DNA of 64,000 nt. It comes from Lysinibacillus mangiferihumi (GTDB lineage: Bacteria > Bacillota > Bacilli > Bacillales_A > Planococcaceae). The notes under the pieces were generated by a model. The model was not told the DNA's origin, made no database searches, and was given only the letters and a program-made list of their open reading frames with translations. Made by a program: the position numbers and the translations under genes. This document shows positions 23,662 to 32,691 of this stretch, piece after piece. The DNA lies in the NCBI RefSeq assembly GCF_003049665.1, contig NZ_PYWM01000010.1, forward strand, positions 1-64,000, read 5' to 3'. How positions within the stretch are numbered: the first letter of the stretch is position 1; the number at the start of each line of letters is the position of its first letter.

Positions 23662-25200
23662 ATGGTTGTTCAACAAAGTACGAAGCCATTGACAGGGCAG
23701 GAATATTTAGAAAGTTTAAAAGATGGTCGGGAAATTTGGTTACATGGTGAACGTGTGAAGGATGTCACGACACATCCAGCTTTTCGAAATTCAGCACGAT
23801 CGATTTCACGTTTATATGATGCCATGCATGACCCGCAATACAAAGATATTTTAACTTGTGAAACGGATACGGGGAGCGGCGGTTATACACATAAGTACTT
23901 CCGAGCAGCACGGAGCGCAGATGATTTAATTCAAGGACGAGACGCAATTGTTGCTTGGGCAAAACTGACTTATGGACAAATGGGACGCACACCAGATTAT
24001 AAAGCATCCTTCCTTGCAACGCTCGGAGGAAATCCCGAATACTATTCACCTTTTCAAGAAAATGCAAAGCGTTGGTATAAAGAGTCACAAGAGCGCAATT
24101 GGTTTTTCAATCATGCCATTGTCAATCCACCAGTGGACCGTCATAAAGACGTGCATGAAGTCGGCGATGTATTTATTCAAGTAGAGCGTGAAACGGATAA
24201 GGGCTTAATCGTTAGTGGTTCGAAAATGGTGGCTACTGGCTCTGCAATCACAAACTACAATTTCGTTGGTACGTATGGTTTACCTATCAAAGATAAAAAA
24301 TTTGCGGTGGTTTTTATTGCACCTATGGATGCTCCAGGAGTGAAGCTTATAAGCCGTACTTCATATGAAATGACGTCTGCTATTATGGGAAGTCCGTTCG
24401 ATTACCCATTAAGTAGTCGCTTCGATGAAAATGACGCCGTACTTGTATTCGAACAAGCGCTTATTCCTTGGGAAAATATTTTAATTTATGAAGATATGCA
24501 GAAGACGACTTCATTCTTTGTAGAAAGCGGTTTCATTAATCGTTTTACGTTCCAAGGTGTCACACGCTTAGCGGTGAAATTAGATTTTATTATTGGTGTC
24601 TTGCTAAAGGCATTAAAGACAGCAGGTACGGATCAATTCCGAGGTGTCCAAGTGCATATTGGCGAGATTATGGCGTGGCGTCATATGTTCTGGTCATTAA
24701 GTGATGCGATGGCGCTGAATCCAGAGAAAAAAGAGAATGGCATTGTCATTCCAAATTTAAATGGTGGATTAGCCTATCGGGTATTTTTGCAGGAAGGCTG
24801 GCCGAAGATTAAAGGCATTATACAGCAAATCGTAGCAGGAAATTTAATTGTGCAGCCATCCAGTGCAAGGGACTTTTTAAATGAGGAATTCCGTCCAACA
24901 TTGGATAAGCTTTATCGTGGTTCAAATGGTATTGAGGCTCTTGAAAAAATTAAAACCATCAAGCTACTGTGGGATGCCATTGGTACAGAATTCGGTGGTC
25001 GAAGTGAGCTATATGAACGGAATTACGCTGGAAACCATGAAGACATAAGGTTACAAACATTGTTTGGTGCACAAGGGAGCGGGAAGACAGACGAGTTTAT
25101 CGCTTTTGCAGAGCAATGTATGGCTGATTATGATTTAACCGGTTGGACAGACCCAACTTGGGTAAATCCAGATGATGTGAATTATTTTACAAATAAATAA
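23662..25200 (+). CDS. Two-component flavin monooxygenase, HpaB/PheA family (probable phenol hydroxylase)
   Basis: Large component (512 residues) of an FADH2-dependent aromatic hydroxylase that ortho-hydroxylates a phenol to a catechol. HpaB-family architecture: helical N-domain, the YGQMGRTPDY segment with substrate/flavin Arg and Tyr, NHAIVNPPVDR with the catalytic-site His, a beta-domain (about 150-280) with SGSKMVATGSAITN flavin contacts, and a C-terminal four-helix bundle. Length and pairing with a small reductase fit Geobacillus PheA1. That the rest of the operon yields pyruvate and acetaldehyde-type products argues for catechol, not homoprotocatechuate, as its product. Start ATG follows AGGAGGGAAGGGA. 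Confidence 0.88.
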   Translation: MVVQQSTKPLTGQEYLESLKDGREIWLHGERVKDVTTHPAFRNSARSISRLYDAMHDPQYKDILTCETDTGSGGYTHKYFRAARSADDLIQGRDAIVAWAKLTYGQMGRTPDYKASFLATLGGNPEYYSPFQENAKRWYKESQERNWFFNHAIVNPPVDRHKDVHEVGDVFIQVERETDKGLIVSGSKMVATGSAITNYNFVGTYGLPIKDKKFAVVFIAPMDAPGVKLISRTSYEMTSAIMGSPFDYPLSSRFDENDAVLVFEQALIPWENILIYEDMQKTTSFFVESGFINRFTFQGVTRLAVKLDFIIGVLLKALKTAGTDQFRGVQVHIGEIMAWRHMFWSLSDAMALNPEKKENGIVIPNLNGGLAYRVFLQEGWPKIKGIIQQIVAGNLIVQPSSARDFLNEEFRPTLDKLYRGSNGIEALEKIKTIKLLWDAIGTEFGGRSELYERNYAGNHEDIRLQTLFGAQGSGKTDEFIAFAEQCMADYDLTGWTDPTWVNPDDVNYFTNK

Positions 25201-25220
25201 AAAATCAGGGGGAATGATGG

Positions 25221-26186
25221 ATGACAAATTTTGATGTAGCACAATTAGCGCACGTGGAGCTTTTTACACCGAAACCAGAGGAATCTTTAAAATTTTTCAC
25301 CGATTATATGGGGCTACAAATTACAGCGCGTGAAGGGCAATCGGTTTATCTACGAGGGTACGAGGATTTTTATCATCACACATTAAAGTTAACAGAAGGT
25401 AAAGAAGCTGGTCTTGGACATTCGGCATGGCGTGCAAGTTCACCTGAAGCGTTAGAACGACGGGTTGCATCGTTAGAGAAAAGTGGCTATGGGAAAGGTT
25501 GGATCGATGGCGATTTAGGGCATGGTCGTGCTTATCAATTTGTTACACCTGATGGTCATAAACAAGAAATTTTGTGGGAAGTAGATTATTTCCAGCCAGC
25601 GGAAAATCAAAAAACATTATTAAAAAGCCGTCCACAAAAAAGGCCATTAATGGGTGTCCCTGCTCGCCGTTTAGATCATATCAACTTAATGTGTAGAGAT
25701 GTAGCAAAAAATCGTGAATTTATGTCTGAACATTTAGGCTTTAAGCTACGTGAACAAATTGTCTTAAATAATAATGAAGAAATTGGTGCGTGGATGAGTG
25801 TGAGCCCATTAGTACATGAAGTGGCATTAATGAACGATCAAACTGGTAATAGTGGTCGCTTCCATCATATTGCGTTTTGGTATGGCTATCCACAGCATTT
25901 AATGGATACAGCGGATATTTTCGTAGAAAACGGAATTCAAATAGAAGCGGGCCCAGGAAAACATGGTGTAAGCCAAGCGTATTTCATGTATGTAATGGAG
26001 CCTGGTGGAAACCGAGTAGAATTATTTGGTGACTCTGGTTATCTCATTTTTGACCCTGACTGGAAGCCAATCACTTGGCGCGAAAATGAGTTAGATGAGG
26101 CGATTATTTGGTATGGCTCACCTCTACCTAATGAGTATTTCTTATATGGCACACCTGATCGTGCAGTGAAAGTTCCAGTGAAATAA
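25221..26186 (+). CDS. Extradiol ring-cleavage dioxygenase (catechol 2,3-dioxygenase, PheB-like)
   Basis: 321-residue type I extradiol dioxygenase with two VOC repeats (about 5-120 and 150-270). The iron ligands are in the second repeat: His in RRLDHINLM (about 152), His in GRFHHIAFW (about 214) and Glu in [13 protein letters not shown] (about 266). It opens catechol between C2 and C3 to give 2-hydroxymuconic semialdehyde. Length agrees with Bacillus-type PheB. Homoprotocatechuate dioxygenases have a similar fold, so catechol specificity rests on the neighbouring genes. Start follows CAGGGGGAATGATGG, 20 bp after the monooxygenase gene. Confidence 0.9.
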   Translation: MTNFDVAQLAHVELFTPKPEESLKFFTDYMGLQITAREGQSVYLRGYEDFYHHTLKLTEGKEAGLGHSAWRASSPEALERRVASLEKSGYGKGWIDGDLGHGRAYQFVTPDGHKQEILWEVDYFQPAENQKTLLKSRPQKRPLMGVPARRLDHINLMCRDVAKNREFMSEHLGFKLREQIVLNNNEEIGAWMSVSPLVHEVALMNDQTGNSGRFHHIAFWYGYPQHLMDTADIFVENGIQIEAGPGKHGVSQAYFMYVMEPGGNRVELFGDSGYLIFDPDWKPITWRENELDEAIIWYGSPLPNEYFLYGTPDRAVKVPVK

Positions 26187-26217
26187 ATAGATGTGTAATA
26201 AATAGCGCGCCTAAATA

Positions 26218-26254
26218 GCTGTCTTAACTACTACTTTTTAGTATTTGAGACAGC
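26218..26254 (+). promoter_or_regulatory. Intercistronic hairpin in the meta-cleavage operon
   Basis: Near-perfect 16 bp stem (GCTGTCTTAACTACTA against TAGTATTTGAGACAGC) with loop CTTTT and no T-run, in the only sizeable gap of the operon (about 92 bp). Likely an mRNA stability or processing element. Confidence 0.55.
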
Positions 26255-26278
26255 ACTAATTGATGAGGAGGTTATGTA

Positions 26279-26758
26279 ATGGATGATCGTCTGTTTAGAA
26301 ATGCAATGGGGAAATTTGCAACAGGTGTAACTGTCATTACAACAAATGTGAATGGCACTATTCATGGCATGACGGCAAATGCGTTCATGTCTGTTTCACT
26401 TAATCCAAAACTAGTAGTGATCTCGATTGGGGAGAAGGCTTCAATGCTGGAGCATATCAAGCAAAGTGGGACATTTACAGTCAATATATTATCGGCACAA
26501 CAGCAAGAATTGTCTATGTTATTTGCCGGCCAAATGAAAGAAAAGCGCGAGGTCCAATTCAGTGATTTACAAGGGGCCCCGACAATTGAAGGGGCGCTTG
26601 CACAAATAAGCTGTGAAGTAGCGAGCACATATGTTGAAGGCGACCACACGTTATTTATCGGCAGTGTAAAGGACATTCAGCTAGAAGATGGAGAGCCGTT
26701 ACTATTTTTCAATGGAAGATACGGCTCACTTGCAGTGGAAACAACAATGCAGGCTTAG
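26279..26758 (+). CDS. Flavin reductase (HpaC/PheA2 family)
   Basis: 159-residue NADH:FAD/FMN oxidoreductase supplying reduced flavin to the monooxygenase. Flavin_reduct domain marks: FRNAMGKFATGVTVITTNVNG, HGMTANAFMSVSLNPKLVVISI, FTVNILSAQQQELSMLFAG, and the late GDHTLFIGSVKDIQLEDGEPLLFFNGRYGSL. Length is close to Geobacillus PheA2 (about 161). Start follows GAGGAGGTTATGTA. The reductase is separated from its monooxygenase by the dioxygenase gene. Confidence 0.92.
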   Translation: MDDRLFRNAMGKFATGVTVITTNVNGTIHGMTANAFMSVSLNPKLVVISIGEKASMLEHIKQSGTFTVNILSAQQQELSMLFAGQMKEKREVQFSDLQGAPTIEGALAQISCEVASTYVEGDHTLFIGSVKDIQLEDGEPLLFFNGRYGSLAVETTMQA

Positions 26759-26768
26759 GAGGTTGACA

Positions 26769-27557
26769 ATGGATAGACAACTTTATGCAAAGAAATTATT
26801 AGAAGCAGAAGAAGCAAAGCGACCTATTGCCCCATTAACGTCCACTGTACCAGATATTACTGTCGATGACGCTTATACGATTCAATTACTTCAAATTGCC
26901 GCAAAGCAACAAATGGGCAAACAAATTATCGGTAAAAAAATAGGTTTAACAAGCAAGGCGATGCAACAACAATTTCAAGTAACAGAACCAGATTACGGTC
27001 ATATTTTATCGGATATGGTTGAGGTGGACGGTGCAACCATTTCTCTCAATCATTTTATTCAGCCAAAGTTGGAATTTGAAATAGCATTTATCTTGAAGAA
27101 GGATTTATATGGGCCCTCTATTACGGAGATGGATGTTATCGAAGCGACAGATTATATTGTGCCAGCTTTAGAAATTATTGATAGTCGTATTACCGATTGG
27201 AAAATTAATTTTGAAGATACAGTAGCAGATAACGGTTCTTCCGCAATGGTTATTATTGGCGGCACACCAACAAAATTGACTGAGGTAGATTTACCGCATA
27301 TTGGTATGAATGTTTATCGCAATGGCGAGCTTTTTGATAGTGCAGCAGCGGCTGCTGTAATGGGAAATCCACTACGGGCAGTAGCATGGCTTGCTAACAA
27401 GCTAAGTAAATATCAGATTGGCTTGCAAGCAGGAGAAATGGTTTTAGCAGGCGCATTAACATCAGCCGTAACGATAGAAGATGGAGATAGTTTTACAGCG
27501 GAGTTTGCTCATCTTGGTGCTGTTTCCGCCACGTTTAAAAGAAAGGAGGAGAAATAA
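26769..27557 (+). CDS. dmpE: 2-oxopent-4-enoate hydratase (DmpE/XylJ type)
   Basis: 262-residue MhpD/FAH-fold enzyme adding water to 2-hydroxypenta-2,4-dienoate to give 4-hydroxy-2-oxovalerate. Metal ligands in the [15 protein letters not shown] (Glu-x-Glu) and [11 protein letters not shown] segments; [12 protein letters not shown] and [11 protein letters not shown] are family signatures. Start ATG 26769 behind TTAGGAGG with 6 nt spacing; the frame's upstream extension overlaps the reductase gene. Assigned hydratase rather than decarboxylase by its position before dmpF-dmpG; its paralogue at 29494 takes the other role. The two enzymes usually form a complex. Confidence 0.88.
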   Translation: MDRQLYAKKLLEAEEAKRPIAPLTSTVPDITVDDAYTIQLLQIAAKQQMGKQIIGKKIGLTSKAMQQQFQVTEPDYGHILSDMVEVDGATISLNHFIQPKLEFEIAFILKKDLYGPSITEMDVIEATDYIVPALEIIDSRITDWKINFEDTVADNGSSAMVIIGGTPTKLTEVDLPHIGMNVYRNGELFDSAAAAAVMGNPLRAVAWLANKLSKYQIGLQAGEMVLAGALTSAVTIEDGDSFTAEFAHLGAVSATFKRKEEK

Positions 27558-27559
27558 AA

Positions 27560-28444
27560 GTGGTCAAATTGAAAGTTGCCATTTTAGGCTCTGGAAATAT
27601 TGGGACAGATTTAATGTACAAAATTGAGCGCAGTGAGTATTTAACGATGAGTGTAATGGTGGGAATAGACCCTACATCGGATGGCATTCAGCGTGCGAAG
27701 GATCGTGGCTATCATACCATTACAAATGGTATTGCGGGCTTAATTGCATGCCCAGAGCTCTTCGATATTGTGTTTGATGCAACAACTGCTAATGCCCATA
27801 GTGCGCACAGTGAACAAGTACTGGCACTTGGCAAAAAGATAGTCGATTTAACACCAGCGGCTATTGGTCCATTTGTTGTGCCGTGTGCAAACTTGGAAAA
27901 GTACGTGGCGGTTGACAATGTCAATATGGTGACTTGTGGGGGGCAAGCGACGATTCCTATTGTGTATGCCATTAATCAAGTGGTGGATGTTACGTATGCA
28001 GAAATTGTGGCAACGGTGGCGAGTAAAAGTGCAGGGCCTGGCACACGGGCTAACATTGATGAATTTACACGCACAACAGCTAGGGCGCTAGAGGAAGTAG
28101 GCGGTGCAAACAAAGGGAAAGCCATTATTATATTAAATCCCGCAGAGCCGCCAATTATGATGCGTGACACCGTACATGTATTAGTGAATGAAGGTGGCAA
28201 GGAAGAGGAAATTACAAAGGCTATTGAAGAGATTGTGAACGCTGTACAACAATATGTACCGGGTTATCGCATGACGAGTGCCCCTATTTTTGAAGGTCAA
28301 CAAATATCAGTTTTTTTGGAAGTTGAGGGGGCGGGAGACTTTTTCCCACCGTATTCAGGAAATCTCGATATTATGACAGCGGCAGCAGTGCAAGTCGGAA
28401 ATCAAATGGCTAAGCTGCAACATGGAACAGTCAAGTCGAACTAA
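27560..28444 (+). CDS. dmpF: Acetaldehyde dehydrogenase, acylating (DmpF/MhpF)
   Basis: 294 residues. Converts acetaldehyde, NAD+ and CoA to acetyl-CoA, receiving acetaldehyde through a tunnel from the aldolase encoded next. Rossmann motif [19 protein letters not shown], catalytic Cys126 in [28 protein letters not shown] and the dimer segment [20 protein letters not shown]. Start GTG follows AAAGGAGG; only two bases separate it from the hydratase stop. Slightly shorter than Pseudomonas DmpF (312). Confidence 0.94.
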   Translation: MVKLKVAILGSGNIGTDLMYKIERSEYLTMSVMVGIDPTSDGIQRAKDRGYHTITNGIAGLIACPELFDIVFDATTANAHSAHSEQVLALGKKIVDLTPAAIGPFVVPCANLEKYVAVDNVNMVTCGGQATIPIVYAINQVVDVTYAEIVATVASKSAGPGTRANIDEFTRTTARALEEVGGANKGKAIIILNPAEPPIMMRDTVHVLVNEGGKEEEITKAIEEIVNAVQQYVPGYRMTSAPIFEGQQISVFLEVEGAGDFFPPYSGNLDIMTAAAVQVGNQMAKLQHGTVKSN

Positions 28445-28456
28445 TTGGAGGTGAGG

Positions 28457-29464
28457 ATGATGACAAAACAACTAACCGTTTTAGACGTGACATTGAGGGA
28501 TGGTAGTCATTCAATGCGCCATGCATTTACGGAGCAGCAAGTGCGAGATGTTGCAAGAGGTTTAGGAGAAGCAAAAGTGAAATACTTTGAGGTTTCTCAT
28601 GGGGATGGATTAGGTGGTTCCTCTTTGCAATACGGTTTTTCGAAAGTGGATGAACTGAAGTTAATAGCGGCGGCAAAAGAAGAATGTGGTGATTCGGCAA
28701 TTTCAGTCTTAATATTACCTGGAATTGGTCTAAAGGAAGATTTAAAAAATGCTGTGAAGGCGGGCGCTACCATGGCGAGGGTTGCAACGCATGTCACGGA
28801 GGCAAATGTTGCTGGTCAACATATTTATTTAAGTCGAGAATTAGGATTGAAAACAGTCGGCTTTTTAATGATGGCACATATGGCTCCGACGTCAGTAATA
28901 GTGGAGCAGGCGAAATTATTTGAAAGTTATGGAGCTGAAATTATCTATGTGACAGATTCAGCAGGTGCCATGCTTCCCCATGAGGTGAAAGAGCGGGTAG
29001 CTGCACTAAAATCGCATGTTGCTTGCGAAATTGGCTTCCATGCCCATAATAATTTATCACTTGCTATGGCAAATACGATGGCTGCAGTCGAGGCAGGTGC
29101 TACGTATGTGGATGGTAGTTTACGCTGTTTAGGTGCTGGTAGTGGAAATACTCAAACGGAAGTAATGGTAGCGGTTTTCGACCGTCTAGGCTATGAAACA
29201 GGCATTGATTTATATCGAACAATCGACGTTGCCAATGAAGTCGTAGCGCCATTTATGCCACGACCTCAGGAAATAACGGGGTCTAGCTTAATGATGGGCT
29301 ATGCAGGCGTTTACTCAAGCTTTTTACTATTCACTCAAGAAGCAGCGAAAAAATATAACGTAGATGAACGCGAAATTTTAGTAGAACTTGGCAAAATGAA
29401 AGCAGTAGGTGGTCAGGAAGATTTAATCGCAGAAATTGCGCGTAACATAGCAGTTGTTAAATAG
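28457..29464 (+). CDS. dmpG: 4-hydroxy-2-oxovalerate aldolase (DmpG/MhpE)
   Basis: About 336 residues. Retro-aldol cleavage of 4-hydroxy-2-oxovalerate to pyruvate and acetaldehyde, in a channelling complex with DmpF. HMGL-like TIM barrel with DVTLRDGSHSMRHAF (catalytic Arg, metal Asp, His20 region), EVSHGDGLGGSSLQYG, YVTDSAGAMLP and the metal ligands in GFHAHNNLSLA; the C-terminal communication domain covers about 270-336. Two adjacent ATGs (28457, 28460) follow GGAGG; the frame's TTG at 28445 overlaps that site and is not the start. Confidence 0.94.
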   Translation: MMTKQLTVLDVTLRDGSHSMRHAFTEQQVRDVARGLGEAKVKYFEVSHGDGLGGSSLQYGFSKVDELKLIAAAKEECGDSAISVLILPGIGLKEDLKNAVKAGATMARVATHVTEANVAGQHIYLSRELGLKTVGFLMMAHMAPTSVIVEQAKLFESYGAEIIYVTDSAGAMLPHEVKERVAALKSHVACEIGFHAHNNLSLAMANTMAAVEAGATYVDGSLRCLGAGSGNTQTEVMVAVFDRLGYETGIDLYRTIDVANEVVAPFMPRPQEITGSSLMMGYAGVYSSFLLFTQEAAKKYNVDEREILVELGKMKAVGGQEDLIAEIARNIAVVK

Positions 29465-29493
29465 TCAGTATAAAGAGAATGGAGGAACGAGCG

Positions 29494-30285
29494 ATGATGA
29501 AAACCGATACGCTAGATCAAATTGCGTATGAGCTGTATTTAGCTGAGCGGGATGTGTACGAGGTTACGAAGTTTGTTGAGCGCTATCCAGAATTAACCGT
29601 TGAGACAGCCTATGATATTCAAGACAAACTTATTGAACTAAAGTGCAAACATGAGCAAACATCCATCTCGGGGCTTAAGCTCGGTTTAACAAGCAAAGCT
29701 AAACAGCATATGATGGGAGTTCATGAGCCTACTTATGGCGTGTTATTAGCGAATATGGCGGTCAATGCCCAACATCCAATATCACTAAAATCACTTATTC
29801 ACCCCAAAATTGAGCCAGAGATTGCCTTCGTGTTTAAGCAAGATTTAGTCGGCCCAGTAGTGACTGTCGCGCACGTACTGACAGCAACTGCGTATATTGC
29901 ACCTGCCATGGAAATAATTGATAGTCGCTATTTAAACTTCCATTTTACATTACCGGATGTAATCGCTGATAATTCCTCTTCCTCTCGCTACATAGTGGGT
30001 TCGCAAAAATATGCAGTGAATGAAGTGGATTTGGTTAATATGGGCTGTATTTTTACACAAAATGATGAAATGATAGCGACGAGTACAGCAGGTTCCGTTA
30101 TGGGGCATCCAGCAAGAGCCATTGCATGGATGGCGAATAAATTAATTGCCCGTGGTCAGCAAATTCGAGCAGGGGATATTGTACTTAGTGGCGCATTAAC
30201 AGGTTCTGCTACAATGCATGCAGGAGATAGCTTTACTGTAAGTTTTGACGGAATGGAATCATTATCTGTTCAAGTGGAGCGATAG
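29494..30285 (+). CDS. dmpH: 4-oxalocrotonate decarboxylase (DmpH/XylI type)
   Basis: 263-residue paralogue of the hydratase gene three places upstream. Decarboxylates 2-oxo-3-hexenedioate to 2-hydroxypenta-2,4-dienoate with Mg2+ or Mn2+. Conserved segments: LKLGLTSKAKQHMMGVHEPTYGVL, HPKIEPEIAFVFKQDLVGP, MEIIDSRYLNFHF, VIADNSSSSRYIVGS, GSVMGHPARAIAWMANKL. Start at ATG 29494 or 29497, about 8 nt after GGAGG; ATG 29479 overlaps the site. Identity as decarboxylase rests mainly on the dmpE-F-G-H-I order. Confidence 0.87.
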   Translation: MMKTDTLDQIAYELYLAERDVYEVTKFVERYPELTVETAYDIQDKLIELKCKHEQTSISGLKLGLTSKAKQHMMGVHEPTYGVLLANMAVNAQHPISLKSLIHPKIEPEIAFVFKQDLVGPVVTVAHVLTATAYIAPAMEIIDSRYLNFHFTLPDVIADNSSSSRYIVGSQKYAVNEVDLVNMGCIFTQNDEMIATSTAGSVMGHPARAIAWMANKLIARGQQIRAGDIVLSGALTGSATMHAGDSFTVSFDGMESLSVQVER

Positions 30286-30301
30286 ATAAGGAGGAGTCGA
30301 G

Positions 30302-30499
30302 ATGCCATTTATTCAAGTAACGTTTATTGAGGGGCGAACGAAAGAACAGAAGGAACGATTAATAGAAGAAATGAGTAAAACCGTTTCTTCGGTACTCGAT
30401 GCACCACTGGAAACGGTTCGTGTATGTTTAAATGAAATCCCAAGTTCTCATTGGGGGATTGCAGGAAAGTCCATCCAACGTCGACAAAATGAAGAGTAA
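30302..30499 (+). CDS. dmpI: 4-oxalocrotonate tautomerase (DmpI/XylH)
   Basis: 65-residue tautomerase converting the enol 2-hydroxymuconate to 2-oxo-3-hexenedioate. After Met removal the catalytic Pro1 is exposed; Arg11 (IEGRTKEQ) and Arg39 (TVRVCL) are in place. Trp occupies the position of Phe50 in the Pseudomonas enzyme (SSHWGIAG), a conservative change. Start follows AAGGAGGAGTCGAG. It lies 16 bp after the decarboxylase gene. Confidence 0.93.
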   Translation: MPFIQVTFIEGRTKEQKERLIEEMSKTVSSVLDAPLETVRVCLNEIPSSHWGIAGKSIQRRQNEE

Positions 30500-30512
30500 G
30501 GAGTGGTCTATC

Positions 30513-31988
30513 ATGGCAAATACACAAACGACATTGAAGGAAGTTAAACTATTTATAAATGGAGAATATGTAGAATCTTCTTCTCAAACATTGTTCGAGG
30601 TGAAAAATCCAGCGACTCAGGAAATTATTGCAAAAGTTCACGAAGCTAGTTTTGAAGATGTGGATCGTGCTTGTGAAGCTGCACGTCAAGCTTTTGAAGA
30701 AGGTCCTTGGCGAACGATGCCACTCTCGGAACGTTGTGCAAAAATTCGACGGATGGCAGAAATCATCATTGAACGAAAAGAAGAGTTAGCACGCTTAGAG
30801 GCATTAGACGTAGGGAAGCCTTATCAAGTAGCGTTAGAGCGTGAAATCCCGCGGGCAGCGGAAAATTTAAAGTTTTTTGCGGACTTTATGGAGCAGCAAG
30901 GTGGTGAGGTATATCCAATGGATGATGCGTATTTAAATTATACGCGTTATGAGCCAGTTGGGGTAGCTGCATTAATTACACCATGGAATTTACCTTTTAT
31001 GCTGACAACGTGGAAGCTTGGGCCATGTTTAGCTTCAGGGAATACGGCAGTTATTAAACCAGCAGAAATTACCCCATTAACCGTATCGTTACTTGGGGAG
31101 ATTGCACAGCAGGCTGGCATTCCAGATGGGGTTGTTAATGTCGTTCATGGTTTTGGTGTTCAGTCAGCAGGAGAATTTATGACGACACATCCTGAAGTTG
31201 ATTTAATTTCTTTTACGGGGGAAACAACAACAGGGAAAGCTATAATGAAAAATGGTGCAGATTCATTAAAAAAGGTGTCATTTGAATTAGGTGGAAAGGC
31301 AGCTAATATTATTTTTGAAGATGCGAATTTAGATAAGGCCATTCCTATCTCCATTCAGGCGGCATTTATGAATTCGGGTCAAGTATGCTTAGCAGGATCA
31401 CGTATTTTAGTGCAGCGTACTATTTTAGATGAATTCCTTACACGCTTTAAAGAAGCGGCTGCAGCATTAGTTGTTGGCGATCCTCAAGATGCCAAAACGA
31501 ATATGGGGCCAGTCGTAAGCCAAACGCATTACAACAAAGTAACTAGTTATTTAAGCATCGCTGAATATGAAAACTCTACGCTTATTTATGGCGGCAAACG
31601 CCCTGAATTACCAGCACATTTAAGCACTGGATATTACCTACAACCGACTATATATTTGCAGGAAAATGCTCAAGCACGCATTTGCCAAGAGGAAATTTTC
31701 GGTCCAATCGTGACGATTATTCCATTTGACACAGAAGCGGAAGCATTAGCGATTGCAAATGGCACAGAGTATGGATTGAATGCAGTGGTCTGGACAGAAA
31801 ATTTACAGCGTGCACATCGTATTTCACATGATGTGCGGGCGGGAACAATTTGGGTCAATTGCTGGTTTGTACGCGACTTACGTGCCCCGTTTGGTGGCTT
31901 TAAAAAGAGCGGCGTAGGGCGTGAAGGTGGTCACCATAGTCTAGAATTTTTCACCGAAGCAAAAAATATTTGTATTGCGTTAAAATAA
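30513..31988 (+). CDS. dmpC: 2-hydroxymuconic semialdehyde dehydrogenase (DmpC/XylG type)
   Basis: 491-residue NAD+-dependent aldehyde dehydrogenase oxidising the ring-cleavage product to 2-hydroxymuconate. Marks: LFINGEYVESSSQTLFEVKNPAT, PWNLPFMLTTWKLGPCLASGNT, the general-base Glu in SFELGGKAANIIF, catalytic Cys in NSGQVCLAGSRI, and EEIFGPIVTIIPF. Start ATG 30513 follows AAGGAGTGG; the longer frame from 30432 overlaps the tautomerase gene. Last gene of the operon, followed by a terminator. No hydrolase (DmpD/XylF) gene is present, so only the dehydrogenase branch is encoded here. Confidence 0.92.
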   Translation: MANTQTTLKEVKLFINGEYVESSSQTLFEVKNPATQEIIAKVHEASFEDVDRACEAARQAFEEGPWRTMPLSERCAKIRRMAEIIIERKEELARLEALDVGKPYQVALEREIPRAAENLKFFADFMEQQGGEVYPMDDAYLNYTRYEPVGVAALITPWNLPFMLTTWKLGPCLASGNTAVIKPAEITPLTVSLLGEIAQQAGIPDGVVNVVHGFGVQSAGEFMTTHPEVDLISFTGETTTGKAIMKNGADSLKKVSFELGGKAANIIFEDANLDKAIPISIQAAFMNSGQVCLAGSRILVQRTILDEFLTRFKEAAAALVVGDPQDAKTNMGPVVSQTHYNKVTSYLSIAEYENSTLIYGGKRPELPAHLSTGYYLQPTIYLQENAQARICQEEIFGPIVTIIPFDTEAEALAIANGTEYGLNAVVWTENLQRAHRISHDVRAGTIWVNCWFVRDLRAPFGGFKKSGVGREGGHHSLEFFTEAKNICIALK

Positions 31989-32029
31989 CACCCAAACAAA
32001 AAGTAGGGCAGACAACAACGGCATAGCCA

Positions 32030-32071
32030 AAAGAGTTAGATTGACTGCCATCAATCTAACTCTTCTTTTTT
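32030..32071 (+). terminator. Terminator of the meta-cleavage operon, GTGTTAGATTG family copy 3
   Basis: Arms AAGAGTTAGATTGA and TCAATCTAACTCTT with a T-run. Relative to the other copies both arms carry a compensating T-A change. Flanks (GACAACAACGGCATAGC upstream, TGTCCCAGCT downstream) are shared with the copy at 57321. Confidence 0.88.
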
Positions 32072-32120
32072 TGTCCCAGCTTGTTAAAATAAACTCCGTT
32101 TTTCATGAATAAGAAAAAAA

Positions 32121-32142
32121 GCAGAGAGTAATCACTCTCTGC
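32121..32142. repeat. Left target duplication: palindromic serA terminator stem
   Basis: GCAGAGAGT-AATC-ACTCTCTGC, identical to 32812-32833. It still carries the T-run (minus strand, 32112-32120) of the original serA terminator, so this is the distal part of the split site. Confidence 0.8.
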
Positions 32143-32219
32143 TCAGACTGTAGACAAACTCGAAAAATTTCGAGTTTGCCTACAGTCTTTTTTCATTTAA
32201 AAAAAAAATAGATGTCTAC

Positions 32220-32345
32220 TCCCGTTGATTTCCGCTACGTTCGGGCGCTTTCCGCGGGCACATCGTAAGCCGCAACCCTCGCTAACGCGCGGTCTGTTGC
32301 GTCTTACGTACTGTGCGTTCCCGCAGGAGTCGCCCGCCCTTCGCT
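32220..32345. repeat. GC-rich palindromic intergenic repeat inside the IS remnant
   Basis: Imperfect long palindrome: CGCGGGCAC and GTAAGCCGCAA on the left answer TTGCGTCTTAC and GTGCGTTCCCGC on the right, ending GGAGTCGCCCGCC. The composition is much richer in GC than its surroundings. Similar wording (GTAAGCCGC, CCCGCAG) is seen at 36.94-36.99 kb. It has no recognisable coding content. Confidence 0.6.
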
Positions 32346-32364
32346 CCAATCAACTTGATATGAA

Positions 32365-32691
32365 TTGCTATCAATCAACTATAAATTTTGTGCTAATTGC
32401 CCCTGGCTATCACAATGTACAGAAAGCAAGAATCATCAAAAACTTATTCAACGTCATATAAGGGAAACATATATGGAAGAAGCTGAACATTTACGCCATT
32501 CATATGATATTAAACAAATTTATGCAAAGCGTAAAGAAACGATTGAACGTGTCTTTGCAGATGCAAAAGAAAAGCATGGTATGCGATGGACAAACTTAAG
32601 GGGTCTTAAAAAATTGTCCATGCAGGCGATGCTTACTTTTGCTGCCATGAACTTGAAAAAGCTTGCTACTTGGACATGGCAAGCTGCTTAA
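32365..32691 (+). pseudogene. IS1182-family transposase, C-terminal fragment
   Basis: The fragment reads CANCPWLSQCTESKNHQKLIQRHI, then ERVFADAKEKHGMRWTNLRGLKKLSMQAMLTFAAMNLKKLA, which is the zinc-binding and C-terminal end of IS1182-type DDE transposases, including the catalytic Glu helix (ETIERVFADAKEKHG). The N-terminal two thirds, with the two catalytic Asp residues, are missing. The open frame's first residues come from foreign sequence, so no functional start exists. It cannot encode an active transposase. Confidence 0.82.

Noticed and set aside
21707..31988. 4-hydroxyphenylacetate (homoprotocatechuate) pathway as the operon's role
   Set aside because: The HpaB-like monooxygenase alone would allow it, but the DmpE-F-G-H-I set with acylating acetaldehyde dehydrogenase belongs to catechol meta-cleavage; no HpaE/HpaI-type genes are present.
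32225..32461. Open frame across the GC-rich repeat and IS fragment
   Set aside because: It is out of frame with the transposase remnant and derives from the palindromic repeat.
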